Positions 35,588-42,342 of a stretch of 64,000 nt of DNA are shown here, piece after piece; within the stretch, counting starts at the first letter, position 1; each line of letters opens with the position of its first letter. The stretch is taken from positions 4,588,001 to 4,652,000 of the forward strand of contig NZ_BJOR01000001.1 in the NCBI RefSeq assembly GCF_006540305.1, written 5' to 3'. The position numbers were made by a program, and so were the translations under genes. Under the pieces are notes generated by a model, which did not search any database, was not told the origin of the DNA, and saw only the letters and a program-made list of their open reading frames with translations. The stretch comes from Streptomyces sp. 6-11-2. Lineage in GTDB: Bacteria > Actinomycetota > Actinomycetes > Streptomycetales > Streptomycetaceae.

Positions 35588-35896
35588 ATGTTCAACCGTA
35601 TCCGTCGTGCCGTCTCACTCGCCAGAGCACGGCACTTCCCCAAGGGCAGGCATCGCCGGCCCTTAACGCCGTCCCGGACGGTTGTGGTGATGCCTCCTGC
35701 GCTTGCGGCAGAACCGCCGGTCGTTCCGGAATGGATGCCGGACACCACTGACCGCCTTCACCTGCTCCTGGGCGAGGAGAATGCGCTCGTCCGCCCGTAC
35801 GTGCTGGCCTGGGAGCAGCGCGCACGGCAGCGCTCGGTGGTGGTGGCTCCGCGTCTGTCGGCTGAGGCGTGGTCGACCCTCAAGGGGGCCCACTGA
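35588..35896 (+). CDS. Hypothetical protein
   Basis: 102 aa from ATG 35588, with CTGAGGAGCTG upstream overlapping the previous stop. Basic N-terminus (FNRIRRAVSLARARHFPKGR) then a Pro-rich link and a helical C-terminus (LLLGEENALVRPYVLAWEQR, SAEAWSTLKGAH). The tail WEQRARQRS... and overall size match a common unnamed protein of Streptomyces integrative elements. The stop overlaps the next start (TGATG). Confidence 0.6.
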   Translation: MFNRIRRAVSLARARHFPKGRHRRPLTPSRTVVVMPPALAAEPPVVPEWMPDTTDRLHLLLGEENALVRPYVLAWEQRARQRSVVVAPRLSAEAWSTLKGAH

Positions 35897-36099
35897 TGCC
35901 CTCCCACCAGCAGCCGCGCATCACGAACGCTGAGACCGTCCCCTACCTGTCGACCTCATGCCGGATCGGTACGCACCACGTCTGTGCGGAGTCTTCCCCG
36001 GCCACGGCGCCGATCGATGTCCCGGTGATTTACGAAGCCTGCGACTGCCCGTGCCACTCGGTGTTCAACCGGTCCGCGCCGACGGAGGTGAAACGGTGA
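35896..36099 (+). CDS. Small cysteine-rich protein, possible zinc binding
   Basis: 67 aa, ATG 35896 overlapping the previous stop. It has a Cys/His cluster: STSCRIGTHHVCAESS, then YEACDCPCHSVF. Five cysteines and three histidines in 67 residues suggest a zinc ribbon. Stop overlaps the next start (GTGA). Function unknown. Confidence 0.6.
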   Translation: MPSHQQPRITNAETVPYLSTSCRIGTHHVCAESSPATAPIDVPVIYEACDCPCHSVFNRSAPTEVKR

Positions 36100-36320
36100 G
36101 GGATCGGGCGCTCGGCGGCGCGCTGGCCTCCACCGTCGAGATCACCTCGACCAGCGTGCAGCGCGGGGACCTCATCCAGGTGGGCGGCCAGCAGTGCCGT
36201 GTGGTCGACCTCTTCCAACTGGCGCACGGTGCCAAGCGGCTTGTGTTCGACTCGGGCGAGCTGCTGACCATGCACGCACGGACCCGGCTGGTCGCCATGC
36301 GAATGCTGAGAAGGTGGTGA
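36096..36320 (+). CDS. Small hypothetical protein, SH3-like pattern
   Basis: 74 aa from GTG 36096 with GGAGG ten bases upstream, overlapping the previous stop. The sequence TSVQRGDLIQVGGQQCRVVD, LFQLAHGAKRLVFDSGELLT is an all-beta pattern often seen in small element-encoded proteins adjoining GntR regulators. Its stop overlaps the next gene. Function unknown. Confidence 0.6.
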   Translation: MRDRALGGALASTVEITSTSVQRGDLIQVGGQQCRVVDLFQLAHGAKRLVFDSGELLTMHARTRLVAMRMLRRW

Positions 36321-37060
36321 TTGGGTCCGTGTCTTCCCGCTGTGACGCTATCGCCGGTGACCTCCGGAACCAGATCCTGACCGGTCGGCTCAAGGCCGGC
36401 GAACGCCTTCGGTCTGAGCCCGACCTCGCCTCGCACTACGCGGTCAGCAAACCGACTCTGCGGAGCGCTCTCGCAGTCCTCCAAGGGGAAGGGCTGATCG
36501 AGAAGATCCACGGCAAGGGCAACTTCGTCCGTCGCCCCCTCCGCAGAATCACGTACCGCGGCGGAGGTGCGATGCCCGACGTGCACACCCCTGCTGACGC
36601 AGCTCTGCGCGTCACGATCCGCACCGCCAAGATCCAGGCGCGTGGGCATCTGGCGGCCCTCATGCACGTACCGGCCAGAAGCCCACTGACCGAGCTCGTC
36701 TGTCTCAGCCATGACGGGGAGTCGCCGCACAGCCTGGCTCGTATCTACGTGCCCCGGGACCTGGCGCCGGCCTCCATGCCTGAGGAGTCGACCTCGTACG
36801 TGGGGCTGGTGGCGAACCTGGCGGACCTGCGCCCGCCACTGGCCGACGTCCGGGAGAAGGTCAGCGTTCGCCTGCCGACACAGGAGGAAGCCTCGGTCCT
36901 TCGGATCGGCTCTGCCTGGGCCGTTCTTGCGATCACGCGCGTAATGACGGATGCCGCTGGACGCGTGGTCGAGGCCGCGCTCCTGGTGTTCCCGGGTGAT
37001 CACGCCGAGGCGGTCTTCACCACGCACCATCAGATTGACCAGAGGGGGACGGAAGAGTGA
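36317..37060 (+). CDS. GntR-family regulator with UTRA-like domain
   Basis: 247 aa if GTG 36317 is used (it overlaps the previous stop as GTGA); GTG 36329 (SSRCDAIAGDL) is also plausible. Winged HTH: CDAIAGDLRNQILTGRLKAG then LRSEPDLASHYAVSKPTLRS and LIEKIHGKGNFVRRP. The C-terminal part is a UTRA ligand domain (SPLTELVCLSHDGESPHSLA, ITRVMTDAAGRVVEAALLVF). Second of three GntR proteins on this element; being inside the operon, it could provide feedback control. Confidence 0.8.
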   Translation: MIGSVSSRCDAIAGDLRNQILTGRLKAGERLRSEPDLASHYAVSKPTLRSALAVLQGEGLIEKIHGKGNFVRRPLRRITYRGGGAMPDVHTPADAALRVTIRTAKIQARGHLAALMHVPARSPLTELVCLSHDGESPHSLARIYVPRDLAPASMPEESTSYVGLVANLADLRPPLADVREKVSVRLPTQEEASVLRIGSAWAVLAITRVMTDAAGRVVEAALLVFPGDHAEAVFTTHHQIDQRGTEE

Positions 37061-37338
37061 CAGCGCAAAACGAGTTGCGGCTACTGCCGTGGTCGGGACC
37101 CGACGGCAAGCCCTGCTACCTCAGCACCGACGATCGCGACGGCTACATGTCCCGCCTGGCGGACAACATCGAATCGGTCCAACTCGGCATGGCCGCCGGG
37201 CTGCTGGAGCAGGCGCAAAAAGTGCTTGCCGACTCGGACGCGGGACCGGAGGAACTGCGAGCCCTGGCAACCGGATTGGCTGGATCCTTGGGGGACGCGC
37301 TCCGAGTAGCGACCAGCCGCGGTGGCCGTCTGCGATGA
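37057..37338 (+). CDS. Small hypothetical protein, last gene of the operon
   Basis: 93 aa from GTG 37057, overlapping the GntR stop by four bases. Soluble: LPWSGPDGKPCYLSTDDRDG followed by an alpha-helical half, MSRLADNIESVQLGMAAGLL and ELRALATGLAGSLGDALRVA. Unnamed proteins like this occur with GntR regulators in other Streptomyces elements. A hairpin terminator follows at 37410. Confidence 0.6.
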   Translation: MTAQNELRLLPWSGPDGKPCYLSTDDRDGYMSRLADNIESVQLGMAAGLLEQAQKVLADSDAGPEELRALATGLAGSLGDALRVATSRGGRLR

Positions 37339-37409
37339 CCGCCGCTCCTGTTCGTGCGGCTTGACTTGCCGGTCTACTGATCATCGGTCCCGCTGACCAG
37401 CGAGACTGA

Positions 37410-37451
37410 AGAAGCCCACTGCTCTGACCAGATCAGACGCCGTGGGCTTCT
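37410..37451 (+). terminator. Long hairpin terminator of the small-gene operon
   Basis: AGAAGCCCAC pairs with GTGGGCTTCT, and inside it TCTGA pairs with TCAGA around the 5-base loop CCAGA. A diverged copy of this hairpin is split by the IS110 element at 31778-33243. Confidence 0.75.
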
Positions 37452-37603
37452 GTCGTTGTCGGTCGGCGTCGGGTGACAGCGGAACAAGCTCAGTTCACGG
37501 TAACTCTACGGCGTTGGGAAGTTCTGCTCCTAGGTGTGGTGTCCTGAGGTAGCTTTTCTGACTATGTGACATCCATCGTGACGTTGCGCAGCTAGGGGGC
37601 GGG

Positions 37604-39199
37604 ATGACAACGCCGGGTGTGTGGCCGAGGTTCAGTGGGCAGTCGGACCTGCTTCGTGTGAGTGCTTCAGACGTGCAAGGGCTGCCTCATGGATGTGGCT
37701 TGTATGGAGCGCTGAAGGTGCGTCCCAAGCTGAAGCCAACAGACTGGGTACGCAGACGGGACGACTCGCAGACGTTCGTTCTCGGTATCGTCCGCGACGT
37801 AAGTCTGAGGCTGCACGATGAACTGGGATCTTCCGACTGGGAAACCCTTAACAGGCTTGTGCAGATTGAGCTAGCCCAGTATCAGCTGCACTCGGGCGAC
37901 AGGAATTACATAGCCCGAGCTGTTGAGAATTACCTTAACTGCCACGAGATGTCAGAATCTGAACTCGGGACTCTCAGGCTCCGAGTCTGTGACCCGATGG
38001 CTGTCCCAGACGTCAGTGTTCCGTCGAACCAGCTTACGGTATGGGCGCCCGTATACGACAGCGAATCCGGTGTTCGCGAAGTTCGCAAGCTCCGTTTCGG
38101 CAAAGCCCGCCCAGTCGCAAAGGACGTTGAGAACTGGGCTATCACGGCAGCGCATATTGCAGGGTTGTTTCGGCCGCGGGGGCACTTGGGTCGGGTTCGA
38201 GTTGTAGAAATCGGCCTTAGTGATGGATCCATGGAGACCCTCTTTGACGACAGTCCTTCCATGGCGGAGTCGCTGTATGCGACTAAAGTGTTTCCGGTAG
38301 TCAGTAAGATCGTCGCGCCGAATAGGCCAACACCTGGAAACAGCTGCGGACGATGCAAGATCGCAGGCTGCTGCACTTCCTTGGAAAGGCTTGACGGGTT
38401 TCTTGGGCAGTCTCGTAAAGGGCTCGCTACGCGAACGGTTAGTGCACGTGACCTCGAGGTCTACGAAAAATGTCCCGCCCAGTGGTACCTGAGTTCAAAC
38501 AACTTGCCCTCAGAATCGAGCGTGGCCCCCTCCTCGGAGCGGGGTAGAGTTATTCATGAATGGCTGGCTCGGGCCCATATGGGCAGCCAGACGTGTGATC
38601 CGAGTGATCTCGACGCAATTGATGGGAATTTTCCCCCAGGTCTCGACGAGAGGGATTACCTGGACTCACGGGAATACGTTACGCAGCACGCTGCTGTATG
38701 TCCAATAGGTGAAGGGGTGCAAGTGATTGGAAGTGAGGTATCGGTATACGGGTATGATGCGCAAGCGGATGCCATAGTCGTCAGCAAACCTGACTTGCTG
38801 TATGTGGATCCTGATGGCATTTTCGTGATCAGAGAGACGAAGACCACCACCTTGAGCCTGCCAGGGGATGCGCAGGAGGCGTTTGATAGGTTCTTCGCGG
38901 TACCTTGGCTTTTGAATTTGATTGGTAGCGGATACCGGGGCCCCTGCAGGAGTGACAAGGCGCGGCTTGAGCTGGAAGTTCTGGCCCCGGAGGATAGTCG
39001 AGTGTTTTCCTGGGATCTTGGCGATTCTCGTCTACTGCGCATGGCGAAAGCCGAAGTGCGCCTGCGCGCCAAGAAGTGGCATCGGGATACGACCTGGAAC
39101 AGCACTCCGGGCGAGCAATGCCGATGGTGTCCCGTCCGTGGTTGGTGTCCCGATGCGACCGCGGACGAGGCCGATGATGACCAGTTGCGCATCCCGTGA
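37604..39199 (+). CDS. Tandem PD-(D/E)XK nuclease-like protein (Cas4/AddB type) with two cysteine clusters
   Basis: 531 aa, ATG 37604 after AGGGGGCGGG. The C-terminal half (~275-520) is a PD-(D/E)XK domain: VSARDLEVYEKCP (C290), RGRVIHEW (H318), PDLLYV (D397), RETKT (E411, K413), and C506/C509/C515 in CRWCPVRGWC. The lone Cys plus CxxC-x5-C is the iron-sulphur layout of Cas4 and AddB nucleases. The N-terminal half repeats it: VSASDVQGLPHGC (C31) and CGRCKIAGCC (C248-C256), but its central DSESGVREVRK lacks a clear catalytic set, so it looks like an inactive duplicate. Base composition is A+T richer than the element backbone, indicating separate transfer. Followed by a PIN-like gene 124 bases on. 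Role inferred: nuclease in defence or toxin-antitoxin. Confidence 0.75.
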   Translation: MTTPGVWPRFSGQSDLLRVSASDVQGLPHGCGLYGALKVRPKLKPTDWVRRRDDSQTFVLGIVRDVSLRLHDELGSSDWETLNRLVQIELAQYQLHSGDRNYIARAVENYLNCHEMSESELGTLRLRVCDPMAVPDVSVPSNQLTVWAPVYDSESGVREVRKLRFGKARPVAKDVENWAITAAHIAGLFRPRGHLGRVRVVEIGLSDGSMETLFDDSPSMAESLYATKVFPVVSKIVAPNRPTPGNSCGRCKIAGCCTSLERLDGFLGQSRKGLATRTVSARDLEVYEKCPAQWYLSSNNLPSESSVAPSSERGRVIHEWLARAHMGSQTCDPSDLDAIDGNFPPGLDERDYLDSREYVTQHAAVCPIGEGVQVIGSEVSVYGYDAQADAIVVSKPDLLYVDPDGIFVIRETKTTTLSLPGDAQEAFDRFFAVPWLLNLIGSGYRGPCRSDKARLELEVLAPEDSRVFSWDLGDSRLLRMAKAEVRLRAKKWHRDTTWNSTPGEQCRWCPVRGWCPDATADEADDDQLRIP

Positions 39200-39323
39200 C
39201 GCCTTCAGCCGTCCAGAGCTTCTGGTGAGCCTGAGGCGCGTGCATCCGCTCGGTGCGGCGGCTACCCTAAGAACGATGCTCTGACGCCTCGTCGGCGCAC
39301 ATCGGAAGTCGCCGGAGGGGGAG

Positions 39324-40118
39324 TTGGACGATCTGGAGCGCCCCTCTCCGAAGGGGATGGCCCTACGGCGGCCGAGCCTCCAGCCGAGGACGCATGCGCG
39401 TGTCCGCCCCCCAACTTCCCCTGCTCTCCCGCGACACCATGTGGATGTGGACCGGGCTTGGGGGGACACGGGGCTGCTCTGCGCGCTTGCTCGTAGACCC
39501 GTCCTGCTCGACAAGATCTTGGATCTCTACGGGGCATCTCTCGTGGTAACTCAGGCAGTTGCCGCGGAGATCAGGCGCCTTTCGGGGACATCCGAGGCGC
39601 AGCGTACGCCCCACACGCGACTGCTGTGCAGCGGTGCCGATGCCGTCGTCCGGTACCTCGATGCTGGACAGATCGCGGAATGCCCTCTTCCGACTGCGCT
39701 GGACACCTTCGGCAAACTCGACCAGGTGCTAAGGCAGTTGAGAGGGATTGATGCTGCCGCAGCCGAACGCGCCGGCAGGACCATGGACGCTGTGACTTCT
39801 GCACACAAGCATGCAGGGGAGACGCACAGCATTGTCTGTGCCGCGCGGACGGTTGAGCTCGGGGGTAAGACCGTGCTCCTTACGAACGACGGTGGCGCAA
39901 TCACTGTTGCGGAGAGCCACGGCGTCCCCTGCAAGGATCTTGGACAGCTCCTGGCCGAGCTGGGATGTGAAGCTGACCCGGTGGACGCTGCTGAGCTGTT
40001 CAACAGCTTCAATCAGGTGACACGGACGTTCGCCACTGTCCCTGCGCGTCGTCAGCCGACTGACGCGAGCGCTTTCCGCTGCTTGAAGCACGGCGACATA
40101 TGCCGTCTCTGTAGTTGA
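39324..40118 (+). CDS. PIN-like nuclease domain protein (possible toxin)
   Basis: 264 aa from TTG 39324, with GGAGGGGGAG directly upstream. After an unusual ~40-residue polar start the PIN pattern appears: VDVDRAWGDTGLLCALARR (D48), SLVVTQAVAAEIRRL (E82), HAGETHSIVCAARTVEL (E166), TVLLTNDGGAITVAES (D189). The spaced acidic residues are those that bind metal in PIN ribonucleases. The C-terminus ends in C253/C260/C263 (CLKHGDICRLC), a possible metal knot. It lies between the double nuclease-like gene and the convergent ImmA/IrrE gene, whose stop is 13 bases away. COG2856-type peptidases are known partners of PIN-like toxins; applying that here is inference. Confidence 0.65.
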   Translation: MDDLERPSPKGMALRRPSLQPRTHARVRPPTSPALPRHHVDVDRAWGDTGLLCALARRPVLLDKILDLYGASLVVTQAVAAEIRRLSGTSEAQRTPHTRLLCSGADAVVRYLDAGQIAECPLPTALDTFGKLDQVLRQLRGIDAAAAERAGRTMDAVTSAHKHAGETHSIVCAARTVELGGKTVLLTNDGGAITVAESHGVPCKDLGQLLAELGCEADPVDAAELFNSFNQVTRTFATVPARRQPTDASAFRCLKHGDICRLCS

Positions 40119-40131
40119 CCAGCTTGTCTGG

Positions 40132-41307
40132 CTATCCGCGATCACTCGCTGAATTTATGTTCCACCCGGCTTTGCTCAATTGCGAGCGAGCATCCTCGAC
40201 AGAGCCGTCGGCAATTACGTCTGCCACAGATTGCAGACTCACCAGTTGCTCAGCGTAAGCGTCGAGAACTTGTTGGGACAGCCGTTCGGAGGGGAAGTTT
40301 TGCCCTCGTGTCGAATTCAACTCATCCCACACGTCGGAATTGCCTGAAATTCGCATCAGTTCGCCAACTTGGACTGTCTGGCAGAATGTCATGAGTGACG
40401 CGTCAACTTCATCTGCGGCGACTTCAGGCAGTGCAATCATCGTGGCATCACGACTTACCCCGTAAGTCAAAATGATGTCTGCTACTAGTGCCGCAGCTTG
40501 ATCCTCGGTGAAAATCTGCCCATGCTGCTCCAGTCTGCTAAGGAGTGCTTCTTCCGGCAGCAAGAAGTTCCGCGCAAAGGAGTTCGCGATTCTTTCGGGG
40601 CGCAAATCCTGCATTGTTGCGCGGTCGACGATCACCTGGCCTGGGTCATTCTGCAGGACATGGCAAAGTTCATGGGCCAGAGTGAAGCGCTGTCGCGACC
40701 AAACATCGTTTGAGTTGATTATTACGACCCAGGAAACGCGGTTTCCCCATTTCTCTGGGATCGAGATCCCGTGGACCTGGTCTGGTAGTTTCCTGTACTC
40801 GACTGGGACGCCGAGGCTTTCAACTAGCCCTGTTAGATCTTCTACTGGCTCAGTCTCACTGAAGTCTAGATATGCCCTCAGTCGAGCAGCAGTTCTCTCG
40901 CCGGCGTAGCGGTCATGCCAGACTTTAGATGGAGCGAAGCTTGCTACATCTATGATCGGCTGAGTGAAACCCCACTCGCGTGTTAGGCGATCCGTAGCTA
41001 GCAATTGAGTGGCATGAGAAACGACATCACTTACGTCGTGAATTCCCTCGACAGTTCCAAGCCGTAGACTCACTCCCATTGACGGCTCGTCGCCTTGGAG
41101 TAGCAAACCCGGCGCCACTCGGAAGAAAGCGCTCAACAAGGTCGCTTCGTATGCGGAAGGCAGGCGGGAGCCGGAAGTCAGCGCCTTGTACGATTCCTTT
41201 GATCCCAGCAGGTCAAGCAGTGTTTCCGGTGCTACGCCTTCACGCGTGACTAGCGTATTTAGGGTGTGCCTGAAACGCTCTTCACGCGTGCTGGTTGCTG
41301 CCATCAT
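40132..41307 (-). CDS. ImmA/IrrE-family metallopeptidase with N-terminal HTH-like region
   Basis: 391 aa from ATG 41307 (GGAAGGGG upstream). Residues ~28-70 resemble an Xre-like DNA-binding segment (LLDLLGSKESYKALTSGSRL). The zinc peptidase motif is HELCHVLQND (H212, E213, H216), with NSFARNFLLPEEALL as the downstream Glu region typical of COG2856. ImmA relatives cleave repressors of mobile elements, and in toxin-antitoxin loci they serve as antitoxin or sensor. It is convergent with the PIN gene and shares its lower GC. No separate Xre gene is adjacent. Confidence 0.82.
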   Translation of the reverse strand: MMAATSTREERFRHTLNTLVTREGVAPETLLDLLGSKESYKALTSGSRLPSAYEATLLSAFFRVAPGLLLQGDEPSMGVSLRLGTVEGIHDVSDVVSHATQLLATDRLTREWGFTQPIIDVASFAPSKVWHDRYAGERTAARLRAYLDFSETEPVEDLTGLVESLGVPVEYRKLPDQVHGISIPEKWGNRVSWVVIINSNDVWSRQRFTLAHELCHVLQNDPGQVIVDRATMQDLRPERIANSFARNFLLPEEALLSRLEQHGQIFTEDQAAALVADIILTYGVSRDATMIALPEVAADEVDASLMTFCQTVQVGELMRISGNSDVWDELNSTRGQNFPSERLSQQVLDAYAEQLVSLQSVADVIADGSVEDARSQLSKAGWNINSASDRG

Positions 41308-41869
41308 CACCCCTTCCGCCGTGCCCTCAGTCGCAGCCGCCCACAACTACTACCCAGTGTGTCAGATGCCTTGTACTTGCACAGGCAGCTGCGCTGGTCT
41401 GCGGACTTGATACAGCTAAGACTAGTGCCCACCACTGACAGTGGCTCTGCCGTGGACGTGCTGTGACTGCAAGGAACTGCATGTTGAGAACGGTATGAGC
41501 CGTCCTGGCCTGTGCTGTCTGAGATCGGGTGTGACCTGCCGCCGTAGGTTGACCAGAGACGGCGTGCGCTTAAGGGCGCGGTTGGCGGAGCGGCTTTGGG
41601 CTGGAGTTTCAATGACCCAGTCAAGTCAGCGAGCGCGCTGACCCCGGTCGCTGCCGACCAGCGGGAGAGGAGCGGCCTCGACGCTGTTACCCCCCGACGT
41701 GCTCTCCGTGCGGGCACCGAATCTGCATCGGGCCGTGTACTTCGCTGCTGTACGGCAAACAGGGAAGCTCGTGTCTCGCCCACTCGGGGAGCGTGCCGTC
41801 CATCGGCCGTCGTTGACCGCCCTCGGACGGCCCACAGACGGCCCGGGGAGCACTCAACGATCTTGCGCT
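41308..41869. other. Non-coding region in the cargo
   Basis: No supported gene. It should contain the promoter of the ImmA/IrrE gene (first ~100 bases, A+T rich). At 41823-41845 there is a direct-repeat element, CTCGGACGGCCC then GACGGCCCG at 12-base spacing. The same element occurs at 33270-33293 and, inverted, at 63541-63564 outside the element. Confidence 0.4.
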
Positions 41870-42277
41870 CTACTCGGGTCCCGTCTTCCTCTCGTAAGCC
41901 GCCAGTTCCTCGGCAGTGCCCACAAAGGCTGGGCCGCAGCCTGGTGGCAGTCGCTCGATGACCATGGCTACGGCGGCCTGTGCGCTGTCCGTTTCAGCGA
42001 TCCGCGGGCTGTTGCGATGCGGTCCCTCGACGTAGTACCGGCCGTCGCTCAGGGTGCCGATGTAGGGGATGTCCCAGGTGGGACGGAACCCCGTGCATCT
42101 GCTGAAGTGCAGCTCCCACATGCCCGTCCACGGGTAGAGCTGACGCAGCTGCGGCTCGGCATGGGCCATCCGCACCATCTCGGTAAACGGCCCCAGGAGC
42201 GGCGAGCCATCCGGCCAGGTGTGCTCGCCGGCGGTTGCCAGGATCTTGCGCCAGGCGGCTTCGACGGTGTCGGTCAT
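41870..42277 (-). CDS. DUF6193-like protein
   Basis: 135 aa from ATG 42277. Conserved-looking blocks: EAAWRKILATAGEHTWPDGS, YPWTGMWELHFSRCTGFRPT, DIPYIGTLSDGRYYVEGPHR and AVAMVIERLPPGCGPAFVGT. This pattern is that of a common Streptomyces family of unknown function (DUF6193, assigned from memory). It is often encoded near STAND NTPases and transcription regulators; here the broken NB-ARC/TPR gene lies just upstream on the same strand, its ancestral stop 66 bases before this start. Confidence 0.6.
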   Translation of the reverse strand: MTDTVEAAWRKILATAGEHTWPDGSPLLGPFTEMVRMAHAEPQLRQLYPWTGMWELHFSRCTGFRPTWDIPYIGTLSDGRYYVEGPHRNSPRIAETDSAQAAVAMVIERLPPGCGPAFVGTAEELAAYERKTGPE

Positions 42278-42342
42278 ACTGCGATTGTGCGCAGCACACG
42301 TAGCTTCTAGTCCGTAGCTAAAAGCAGATCGGCCACGGAGAG

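Noticed and set aside
41307..41783. 158-codon minus-strand frame upstream of the ImmA/IrrE gene
   Set aside because: It has no ribosome site and no recognisable domain, and the composition resembles non-coding flank.
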